Source: JAFDVL01 sp031409955 (GTDB taxonomy: Bacteria; Acidobacteriota; Blastocatellia; RBC074). Taken from it: a stretch of 20,342 nucleotides of DNA. The DNA lies in contig JANNYF010000291.1 of NCBI GenBank assembly GCA_031409955.1, positions 1 to 20,342 on the forward strand, given 5' to 3'. Below, in pieces: positions 7,609 through 13,383 of this stretch. A model generated the notes under the pieces. The model did not search any database, was not told where the DNA came from, and saw nothing but the letters and a program-made list of their open reading frames with translations. The translations under genes and the position numbers were made by a program. Numbering within the stretch: the first letter of the stretch is position 1; each line of letters opens with the position of its first letter.

Positions 7609-8241
7609 TCAAAGTGCATTGGAAAATAGCCAAGTAGCAATAGCTTCAGAAATAGGGAGTTGAAGCTTATCCTCTATCCACGCCCATTGTCCGTTTGGGT
7701 TGATTTCTAAAAAGACATATTCGTCATCAGGTGTTAAGGCGAAATCAATCGCCCCATATTGCAAGCCAAGCTTGACAAGTAAATTTATACACGCTTGTTC
7801 AATTTCGGGAGGAAGTTTATGTCTGTGATGTGGAAGATTGTCTGCATCGGACTTTCGCCAGTCAATCATCGCTGTTGGGTTAATTTGTGAGTCAATTGCA
7901 GCGGCAAATACTTGATCCCCCACTACTGTTACTCTGATGTCATACTGTTTTTGTATGAGTTCTTGATAAATTACTGGTGCAACCTTAATTGAAATATCAT
8001 CTGCCAGATCAGGCCAGTTGACTTGATTGGTATAAACGCTGGTTTGACGGTCACCGTAATCAAAATACCCAAGTCGTAAGGGCTTGGCTACGATACCTTG
8101 AGGCGTGCTTTTGTAAAAATCTCGAACTTCCTGCGCATCATTTGAAATGATTGTATTCGGTATTCGTAAGCCAAGAGCCTTGGCTACAGATAACTGATAA
8201 ACTTTCGACTCAGCTTGTTGGATATTAAGGGGATGACTCAT
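7609..8241 (-). CDS. ATP-grasp ligase, MvdC/MvdD family, C-terminal catalytic part
   Basis: This 210-aa open frame holds the ATP-grasp fold of a graspetide synthetase-type enzyme. Visible landmarks are ESKVYQLSVAKALGLRIPNTIISND at 11-35, the ATP-binding Lys in VAKPL (K53), QELIQKQYDIRVTVVG (E94, D101, R103), the family-typical IDWR (126-129), AIDFAL with D166, and the metal-binding EINPNGQW (E179, N181). Family members form ester or amide bonds between side chains of a precursor peptide using ATP. The ATG overlaps the stop of the upstream frame (ATGA at 8238-8241). Family members are a single chain of about 320-340 residues that includes the N-terminal domain encoded just upstream, so this is half of a split or frameshifted gene. 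Catalytic residues look intact. Confidence 0.88.
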   Translation of the reverse strand: MSHPLNIQQAESKVYQLSVAKALGLRIPNTIISNDAQEVRDFYKSTPQGIVAKPLRLGYFDYGDRQTSVYTNQVNWPDLADDISIKVAPVIYQELIQKQYDIRVTVVGDQVFAAAIDSQINPTAMIDWRKSDADNLPHHRHKLPPEIEQACINLLVKLGLQYGAIDFALTPDDEYVFLEINPNGQWAWIEDKLQLPISEAIATWLFSNAL

Positions 8242-8600
8242 CCAAGCCCCTCAGCACATGAATAAATAGCTCCCTTCAGAAACCACTCTGCTTCACGCAA
8301 ACAGTATTCTGCGTGGGCCTCTAACAATTCAGGCGGTGTTACTGGCAACCGATGTCGCCGGAACCAAACACACTGCAAATGATCTAAACTTACTTTTTGC
8401 TTTGAAGGAGATTCCCACACCCACTTTGAGGAGGAATGTGCTTGGGAAATATGGACAGTTGAATTGGCGGCAAAGGGGAAGTCTTCAGTGTTTAGCCGAT
8501 AAAACTCAACATCCATTGTACTCAGCTTCATTACAACGTAGTCGGCAGCAACATCAGCTTTCGTCGTGACCAAGAGTATCCTTGGTTTTGCTTCATTCAT
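8238..8600 (-). CDS. ATP-grasp ligase, MvdC/MvdD family, N-terminal part (split from the catalytic part)
   Basis: This 120-aa frame encodes the pre-ATP-grasp domain: ILLVTTKADVAADYVV, then FYRLNTEDFPF and VWFRRHRLP, all typical of the MvdC/MvdD family. The frame stops after CAEGLG. If one G is added to the G4 run at 8247-8250, translation continues as AEGAW-MSHPLNI into the next frame without a gap, and the joined enzyme would be about 330 aa, the family length. The conserved Trp of the family's W-V/M-N-x-P turn would then be restored. A real split gene with coupled translation, a pseudogene, a recoding event and a sequencing error all remain possible. The start is the ATG at 8600, which overlaps the stop of the upstream peptide gene by 8 bases; the frame is open further back to a TTG at 8624. 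Confidence 0.85.
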   Translation of the reverse strand: MNEAKPRILLVTTKADVAADYVVMKLSTMDVEFYRLNTEDFPFAANSTVHISQAHSSSKWVWESPSKQKVSLDHLQCVWFRRHRLPVTPPELLEAHAEYCLREAEWFLKGAIYSCAEGLG

Positions 8601-8817
8601 CGTCGGTTGTTTCTTGTGCAACAAGCGTCACTTTGGTGGCTCGCTGTATGCCATCCCTTACTGAAAGGGCGGCTGGCTCGCCATTGACGATAAGAATCAT
8701 TCGCGCCTCGTCATATTCAGGCGATCCCTCATTTGTTAACTCTGGAATTACCACTTCATAATTTGTTAGAAATGGCTTTAAGAATATAGCGGCTTCAGTC
8801 GTCGTCTGTGGTCTCAT
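8593..8817 (-). CDS. candidate graspetide precursor peptide B
   Basis: This 74-aa peptide ends with A60-T-K-V-T-L-V-A-Q-E-T-T-D-D-E74. The last 15 residues match the end of peptide A at nine positions (T-K-x-T-x-V-x-x-E-T-T-D-D), although the rest of the two proteins is not alike. A block dense in Thr and Asp/Glu at the C-terminus, directly before an MvdC/MvdD-family ATP-grasp gene, is what is expected of a graspetide core. Residues 1-59 would be the leader; ARMILIVNGEPAALS may be a beta element used for recognition. AAAGGAG (plus-strand 8831-8837) serves as its ribosome binding site and lies inside the core-coding part of peptide A. Its stop codon overlaps the ATP-grasp start. Precursor status is inferred. 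Confidence 0.75.
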   Translation of the reverse strand: MRPQTTTEAAIFLKPFLTNYEVVIPELTNEGSPEYDEARMILIVNGEPAALSVRDGIQRATKVTLVAQETTDDE

Positions 8818-8983
8818 GTCGGACTCTAGTCTCCTTTGTGCTTGTTGCTAAGTAGATTTCCTGACACAACAATAGAGATTTATTTATACGATCAATGGAG
8901 GTGAGATCGTCACCCGGATTTAAGCTGCCTTTATCGTCAAGAGGCAATTGTTTCTTCTCTATCAGGCTTAAAAGTGGTTCCAT
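8795..8983 (-). CDS. candidate graspetide precursor peptide A
   Basis: This 62-aa peptide ends with S48-T-K-E-T-R-V-R-H-E-T-T-D-D-D62. Its last 15 residues share T-K-x-T-x-V-x-x-E-T-T-D-D with peptide B, and eight of the nine identical residues are written with different codons, so the match is maintained at protein level rather than left over from a recent duplication. Thr/Ser hydroxyls and Asp/Glu carboxylates in this block are the chemistry used by graspetide ATP-grasp ligases. Residues 1-47 (MEPLLSLIEKKQLPLDDKGS and onward) would be the leader. The ATG has an excellent ribosome binding site, GAGGTGAG, on the minus strand at 8994-8987. It is the first gene of the operon and begins 43 bases after the sucD stop codon. 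It overlaps peptide B by 23 bases in another frame. Confidence 0.75.
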   Translation of the reverse strand: MEPLLSLIEKKQLPLDDKGSLNPGDDLTSIDRINKSLLLCQEIYLATSTKETRVRHETTDDD

Positions 8984-8994
8984 AATCTCACCTC

Positions 8995-9028
8995 AAAAAG
9001 ATGAACAGGTCGTAATTTCAGACCTGTT
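8995..9028 (-). terminator. rho-independent terminator or attenuator between sucD and the peptide operon
   Basis: Read on the minus strand, AACAGGTC (9028-9021) pairs with GACCTGTT (9011-9004) around a 9-base loop, followed by CAT and CTTTTT ending at 8995. The stem overlaps the sucD stop codon, and the T-run lies directly before the ribosome binding site of peptide A. It should separate sucD from the peptide operon, unless readthrough at this point is how the operon is expressed; I see no clear promoter in the 43-base gap. Confidence 0.7.
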
Positions 9029-9896
9029 AATTCAACACTTCTTTCACCTTCGCGCCAATGTCTGCTGGACTCTTCACAATGTGAATGCCTGCCGCTTCCA
9101 TCGCGGCGAATTTCTCTGCCGCAGTGCCTTTGCCGCCTGCAATAATTGCGCCTGCGTGTCCCATCCGACGGCCTGGCGGCGCAGTTTGTCCGGCGATGAA
9201 GCCGACGACAGGTTTGGTCATATTGGCTTTGACGTATTCCGCCGCTTCTTCTTCCGCGCTGCCACCGATTTCGCCGATCATCACGACGGCGTGTGTGTCG
9301 GGATCACTATTGAAAAGTGCCAGCGCTTCAAGTTGTGACGTGCCAATGATCGGGTCGCCGCCGATGCCGATGCAGGTGGATTGGCCTAAGCCAAGCGCGG
9401 TCAATTGTCCGACGGCTTCGTAGGTCAAAGTGCCAGAGCGCGAGACGACGCCGACGTGGCCTGCTAGGTGAATGCGGGCTGGCATAATCCCAACTTTGCA
9501 TTTGCCGGGCGAAATCACGCCGGGGCAATTCGGGCCGATCAGTCGAACGCCGCGTGCCTGCACGTATTGATAGGCATTGATCATGTCGTTGGTCGGGATG
9601 CCTTCGGTGATGCACACGATCAGCGCGACGCCTGCCTCGGCGGCTTCCATAATCGCGTCGGCAGCGAACGGCGGCGGCACGTAAATCACCGAGACGTTCG
9701 CGCCTGCATTTGCTACGGCGTCGGTGACAGTATTGAAAACCGGAAAGCCTTCGTGCGTGGAGCCGCCTTTGCCGGGCGTCACACCGCCGACAATGTTGGT
9801 GCCGTAATCGCGCATTTGCAGCGCGTGGAAAGTGCCTTCTTTGCCGGTCAATCCTTGCACAATCAACCGGGTATTTTGATCAACTAAAACGCTCAA
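9027..9896 (-). CDS. sucD: succinate-CoA ligase, alpha subunit
   Basis: This 289-aa protein is full length for SucD. It catalyses, with the beta subunit SucC, the reversible conversion of succinyl-CoA to succinate with formation of ATP or GTP in the citric acid cycle, in the cytoplasm. The CoA-binding Rossmann domain is at the N-terminus (LIVQGLTGKEGTFHA at 11-25, GVTPGKGG at 38-45). RLIGPNCPGVISPGKCKVGI lies in the middle, and the phosphorylated histidine is His247 in RRMGHAGAI. The start is a TTG at 9896: GAGGAGGAAAC directly before it (plus-strand CCTCCTC 9901-9907) decides the choice and the resulting MSVLVDQNTR matches the family N-terminus. sucC is not adjacent, at least not within 270 bases upstream, where folC ends instead. 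Confidence 0.97.
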   Translation of the reverse strand: MSVLVDQNTRLIVQGLTGKEGTFHALQMRDYGTNIVGGVTPGKGGSTHEGFPVFNTVTDAVANAGANVSVIYVPPPFAADAIMEAAEAGVALIVCITEGIPTNDMINAYQYVQARGVRLIGPNCPGVISPGKCKVGIMPARIHLAGHVGVVSRSGTLTYEAVGQLTALGLGQSTCIGIGGDPIIGTSQLEALALFNSDPDTHAVVMIGEIGGSAEEEAAEYVKANMTKPVVGFIAGQTAPPGRRMGHAGAIIAGGKGTAAEKFAAMEAAGIHIVKSPADIGAKVKEVLN

Positions 9897-9995
9897 GTTT
9901 CCTCCTCGTGCGGCTGCCTGAGAACCGCTTGCTTAGATTTTTAATCGCCATGAAAGACGCGCAGGATAGCACAGGCTGAAGTTGGCTGACCAGCA

Positions 9996-10054
9996 GGCGC
10001 AGGCTTATTTTGCACTCGTCAGGTGCAAAGGCTCATCTGCCTGACGCCTGCGCC
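9996..10054. repeat. nested inverted repeats between folC and sucD
   Basis: GGCGCAGGC (9996-10004) is a perfect inverted match to 10046-10054. Inside it TTTGCAC (10009-10015) pairs with GTGCAAA (10023-10029), and alternatively CGTCAGG (10017-10023) pairs with CCTGACG (10040-10046). The inner two stems exclude one another. The element lies in the 273-base gap between the end of folC and the start of sucD, both on the minus strand. It may end folC transcription or be a dispersed palindromic repeat. I see nothing else clear in this gap. Confidence 0.6.
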
Positions 10055-10169
10055 CCAAAATGCTTCTTCGTTTTTGTGGGCAGGGATCAGGAATCGGGAA
10101 TCAGGCATCAGTTGGAACCACTCTCGTCGGTCAAATTTGGGCTACCCCTGAATCCAATGCCATTGCCTG

Positions 10170-11471
10170 TCACACGAGTAATCGTTTCACTTCGCCAATC
10201 AGATACAACGAACCGCAAACACAGATCAGGCCGTTCGCAGGTGTGCGTTGCAATGCTTCCTGCAAGGCCGCTGCGACCGATTCCGCACGGATCGAAGGCG
10301 TCGCCAATTGCGTGGCGGCTTCGCTGATGACGAGCGGATCGGCGCTGCGCGGATTGTTAATGCGCGTGGCAATCAGCGTGGTCGCAAAGGGAAATAACAT
10401 CTCCGCCATGCCCGCAATGGCCTTGTCGCTCATCACGCCGAACATCATCGTGATCGGAACGCCTTGTTCATAGGCGCGCAAAAATTCCTGCAACGTTTTT
10501 GCGCCCGCCATATTGTGTGCGCCGTCCAGCAATAATTGTCGGCCTTCATATTCGATCAACTCCAAGCGCCCGACCCACTGCACATTTTGCAGCCCTTCTT
10601 CAATCGCGGCTTTGGCAATGCACAGGCCTTGTTGGCGCAAGGCTTCGGCAAGGTGAATCGCCGTGCGGGCGTTGATGATTTGATGTTCACCGCGCAGGTT
10701 CAATTGCACGGCGTAATCGGCGACCGCCGTGTGGTATTGAAAATGAAACATCCCGGTTGAGGCTTCATCAATGATCGCCTGATTTTCCGGGGCTTCGACG
10801 GCGATCAATGGCGCGTTTGTTTCCTGAGCTTTTGCCGCAATCACCTTCATTGCTTCATTCGTTTGCGGGGCTACAATGACAGGCACATTAGGTTTAAGGA
10901 TGCCCGCCTTTTCTGCTGCAATTTCCGCGAGTTGAGAGCCGAGATATTCCTGATGATCCAAACTGACCGGCGTGATCGCGCACACGGTCGGTGCGCAAAT
11001 ATTGGTCGCATCCAATCGTCCGCCCAACCCAACTTCTAGAATTGCCACATCCACTTCACGTTCAGCAAAGTACACATAGCCGATGGCGGTGACTTGCTCA
11101 AAATAAGTTGGCAACGCGGGCAGCGTTTGGGTTGCCACCAGTTGTTCACTGGCGGCACGAACTTGTGTTGCGACGCGGGCGAAATCTTCCGGCGCAATGT
11201 CTGCGCCGTTGACGCGAATTCGCTCGGTGATTTCGACTAAATGCGGCGACGTGTACAACCCCACGCGATGCCCGGCGGCAACTGCAATCGCTTCCGTCAT
11301 TGCGGCGGTCGAGCCTTTGCCATTCGTACCTGCAATATGCACGACACGATATTTTAGCTGCGGATTGCCCAGCGCGTCACACAACGCCGCGATGCTTTCC
11401 AGCCCCAACTTCATCGCCAGCATTTCGTGACCGAGGCTGTACAGATAGGAGAGTGTTTCGGAGAAGTTCAT
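10170..11471 (-). CDS. folC: bifunctional folylpolyglutamate synthase / dihydrofolate synthase
   Basis: This 433-aa protein is full length for FolC, a Mur-ligase-fold enzyme that adds glutamate to dihydropteroate and to reduced folates using ATP in the cytoplasm. The P-loop is AGTNGKGST at 47-55. YTSPHLVEITERIRVNG follows, as in the family, then DVAILEVGLGGRLDATN, ITPVSLDHQEYLG (the Mur-type Mg/ADP motif) with EKAGILKP, and near the C-terminus LLLDGAHNMAGAKTL with the conserved DGAHN. The ATG at 11471 gives the usual N-terminus (SLGHEMLAMKLGLESIAAL) but has no evident ribosome binding site. The upstream gap holds a long hairpin-forming repeat. accD, often next to folC, is not present here. 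Confidence 0.96.
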   Translation of the reverse strand: MNFSETLSYLYSLGHEMLAMKLGLESIAALCDALGNPQLKYRVVHIAGTNGKGSTAAMTEAIAVAAGHRVGLYTSPHLVEITERIRVNGADIAPEDFARVATQVRAASEQLVATQTLPALPTYFEQVTAIGYVYFAEREVDVAILEVGLGGRLDATNICAPTVCAITPVSLDHQEYLGSQLAEIAAEKAGILKPNVPVIVAPQTNEAMKVIAAKAQETNAPLIAVEAPENQAIIDEASTGMFHFQYHTAVADYAVQLNLRGEHQIINARTAIHLAEALRQQGLCIAKAAIEEGLQNVQWVGRLELIEYEGRQLLLDGAHNMAGAKTLQEFLRAYEQGVPITMMFGVMSDKAIAGMAEMLFPFATTLIATRINNPRSADPLVISEAATQLATPSIRAESVAAALQEALQRTPANGLICVCGSLYLIGEVKRLLV

Positions 11472-11483
11472 AAGAAATCAAAA

Positions 11484-11591
11484 GGCAAAAGGCAAATTGC
11501 AAAAGGCAAAAGGTCGGCACTTGATTTAAGAAATTCAGAAAAGGCTTTGTTTCCGAATAGTCCCTTTGCCTTTTGCAATTTGCCTTTTGCC
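11484..11591. repeat. long inverted repeat built from GGCAAAA units
   Basis: Bases 11484-11513 and 11563-11591 are inverted copies that match over their whole length except for one extra A in the left arm. The loop is 49 bases. Each arm is itself a series of GGCAAAA/TTGCAAAA units around a small palindrome (GCAAATTGC). It fills most of the 140-base gap between the crotonase stop and the folC start, both genes on the minus strand, so any joint transcript would carry a stem of nearly 30 bp directly in front of folC. This could end transcription, guide RNA processing or reduce folC translation. A dispersed repeat is also possible. Confidence 0.8.
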
Positions 11592-11611
11592 GCCAGTTGC
11601 GACTGTTTGAT

Positions 11612-12400
11612 TTATCTTCCTTTGAAGGCGGGTTTTCGCTTTTCCAAAAACGCCGCGACGCCTTCGCGGAAATCGGCAGAGTGGAAGCACGCGGCCTGAT
11701 TCACGGCTTCAAATTCGAGCGCGCTGGCTAAATCCGAAGTCAGCGCGTGATTGAGTCCGGCTTTGATCTTAGCTACGGCAATGGCTGGGGCTGCTGCCAA
11801 GCGTTCTGCCATTGCATTGACCGTCGCGTCGAGTTCGGCAAACGGCACGACTTTGTTGGCGATGCCGAGCCGCAAGGCGTCTGCCGCAGGGACGATTTCG
11901 CCGAGCGCCATCAACTCAAACGCTTTGTGATAGCCGACCATGCGCGGGAAGAAATACGTGCCGCCGCCGTCGGGCATCAAGCCGATTTTGACGAACAACT
12001 CTGCAAAGAATGATTGTTCGGAAGCCACGATGATGTCGCAGGCCAACGCGTAATTGCACCCGATGCCCGCCGCCGGGCCATGCACACGGGCGATGATCGG
12101 CTTTGACATCGCGCGCATCGCCAGAATCGCGGGATTCGTGCGCTCACGCAATGACGCCGTCACGTCATAATTCGCTGAGTCCATCGTGTGAAATGAACTG
12201 AGATCAGCGCCGGAGCAAAATGCTTCGCCTGCGCCGGACAAAATGATGGCGCGCGATTCGTCGTTGGCGGCGTCAAGCATTGCTTGATTGAAAAGCTCGA
12301 ACGTTTCGGGATCAACCGAGTTGCGGGTTTTCGGACGATTGAACGTGATACGCTTGATGCCATTTTCCAGCGTAATCAGGAGTTTGGGTTCTTCAGACAT
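11612..12400 (-). CDS. crotonase-family enzyme, PaaG-like isomerase rather than true enoyl-CoA hydratase
   Basis: This 262-aa acyl-CoA enzyme of the crotonase superfamily acts in the cytoplasm. The oxyanion-hole segments FCSGADLSSF (61-70) and VHGPAAGIGCNYALACDI (106-123) are present, then FVKIGLMPDGGGTYFFPRMVG. Both glutamates that catalyse hydration in classical enoyl-CoA hydratase (Glu144 and Glu164 of the rat enzyme) are replaced, by Asn116 and Phe136. Instead Asp144 stands in the IGLMPDGGGT context typical of PaaG-like ring-opening or double-bond isomerases. An isomerase activity is therefore more likely; the substrate is unknown, and no phenylacetate genes are adjacent. The start is the ATG at 12400 with AAAGGA upstream on the minus strand; the frame is open to 12460 without a better site. 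Confidence 0.88.
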   Translation of the reverse strand: MSEEPKLLITLENGIKRITFNRPKTRNSVDPETFELFNQAMLDAANDESRAIILSGAGEAFCSGADLSSFHTMDSANYDVTASLRERTNPAILAMRAMSKPIIARVHGPAAGIGCNYALACDIIVASEQSFFAELFVKIGLMPDGGGTYFFPRMVGYHKAFELMALGEIVPAADALRLGIANKVVPFAELDATVNAMAERLAAAPAIAVAKIKAGLNHALTSDLASALEFEAVNQAACFHSADFREGVAAFLEKRKPAFKGR

Positions 12401-12480
12401 GACGGATTCCTTTCGGGATAAAGAGTTCTTGATTGCCGCGTCATTGTCGCTTAGGCGCAAACGATTTACAAACTACCAAT

Positions 12481-12561
12481 GGCAGTGCGAGGGCTTGACG
12501 TATCGTGCTTACAGCCTTACACGCAAATCAAACTGGCTGTAATTCAAGCCCTTGCACTGCC
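12481..12561. repeat. 81-bp nearly perfect hairpin element
   Basis: Bases 12481-12498 pair with 12544-12561 over 18 positions with one non-identity that can form a G-U pair. Inside, TTACAGCC (12509-12516) pairs with GGCTGTAA (12535-12542) around an 18-base loop. It lies between the start of the crotonase gene and the end of the secreted-protein gene at 12590, both on the minus strand. It is placed like a terminator for the latter but lacks a T-run on either side, so a dispersed palindromic element or an RNA 3'-end stabiliser are alternatives. Confidence 0.7.
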
Positions 12562-12589
12562 TACAAACTTACCGGGTTTAGAGATCGAA

Positions 12590-13198
12590 TTACTTGATGA
12601 TGATTACACTCTTACCCACCTTGATAATTCTTTTTACCCCTGCTGCCAGTCTATAACTCGCGCCTGGACTGGTGGAGATGTTGCCACCGCCAGCCGCTAC
12701 CAGATTCCCCCCACCTGCCGCCACCAACTGTTCTGGCGTTGCAGCGATACTCGCGCCGTCATTCCCAACCAAGGCTCCGCCCAGGACAGCGTTTTTCTGA
12801 TTTATATCCTGAAGTGCGACACCCGCGACGATGTTGCTGTTACCCTTCACCTTGAAAGCGAAAAATTTTACTTGCTCATTCCGCAGATCATTGCGTACCT
12901 GCTGCATGGCTTGCACGAGTTGATAGTAGCTGTTCCAGGTGCCGCCATTATAAAGTTTCGCGTCGCAAGCACCGGCCCCTCCGAATCCTGGCGCAAGCTC
13001 GATTCCAGAAGTAATGTCAATCCACGCCCGGCTAATCCACGGATCGCTACAGGGATTGTTGCGATACTTTTTATTCTCTGCCTCAGTTGGGTTCGGATAT
13101 AGACGAGCATCGGTCTGGGCAAAGGATGACGCTGACAAAATGCTGAGAAGCAGCGCGGCGGCAACAACGGTAAAAATCTTAGAAGTGGTGTTTGACAT
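12590..13198 (-). CDS. exported protein of unknown function
   Basis: This 202-aa protein starts with a signal peptide (cleavage likely after SFA at residue 27). The mature part has two cysteines (C50 and C78) that could form a disulfide around PWISRAWIDITSGIELAPGF, and a helical QLVQAMQQVRNDLRNEQVKF stretch at 93-112. It also contains a tandem octapeptide LVAAGGGN (158-165 and 166-173) in a Gly/Ala-rich stretch, and a hydrophobic basic C-terminus. I recognise no family. The ATG has AGGAGA at good spacing on the minus strand. It is divergent from the sigma factor gene, and the shared 185-base gap contains an element that recurs at 18.7 kb in front of another exported protein gene. Confidence 0.75.
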   Translation of the reverse strand: MSNTTSKIFTVVAAALLLSILSASSFAQTDARLYPNPTEAENKKYRNNPCSDPWISRAWIDITSGIELAPGFGGAGACDAKLYNGGTWNSYYQLVQAMQQVRNDLRNEQVKFFAFKVKGNSNIVAGVALQDINQKNAVLGGALVGNDGASIAATPEQLVAAGGGNLVAAGGGNISTSPGASYRLAAGVKRIIKVGKSVIIIK

Positions 13199-13273
13199 AG
13201 AGTTCTCCTATTTGGTCGTACAGCCGAAGCTGTGATGTTTAAGTCTGCGATGAGTGACGGCTCAATTTCCGCT

Positions 13274-13312
13274 CTCACTGACTCACGCCAGAACGGACAG
13301 CGAATTGGCTCA
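13274..13312. promoter_or_regulatory. conserved intergenic element, copy 1
   Basis: These 39 bases match 18677-18715 at 33 positions without a gap; ACTCACGCCAGAA and AATTGGCTCA are identical. Similarity continues on the right into an A/T-rich stretch followed by a G-run. On the left a 10-base piece, GCGATGAGTG at 13247-13256, corresponds to GCAATGAGTG at 18639-18648. Both copies sit 58-76 bases upstream of a minus-strand gene for an exported protein. Here the element also lies 72 bases upstream of the sigma factor start. A shared promoter or operator is the simplest reading. Confidence 0.6.
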
Positions 13313-13383
13313 GGAAAAATCAATTTATTTCTATTTTGGGGCAGGGCAGAGTAGAATCCCTCGCCCCTCACAGGAGTTCCGGT

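Noticed and set aside
11484..11591. CRISPR array from the repeated GGCAAAA units
   Set aside because: There is no regular repeat-spacer spacing and no cas gene; the units form one inverted repeat.
12479..13102. 207-codon open frame on the plus strand opposite the exported protein gene
   Set aside because: It has no ribosome binding site, passes through the palindrome at 12481-12561, and its opposite frame has a signal peptide and a good start. Shadow frame.
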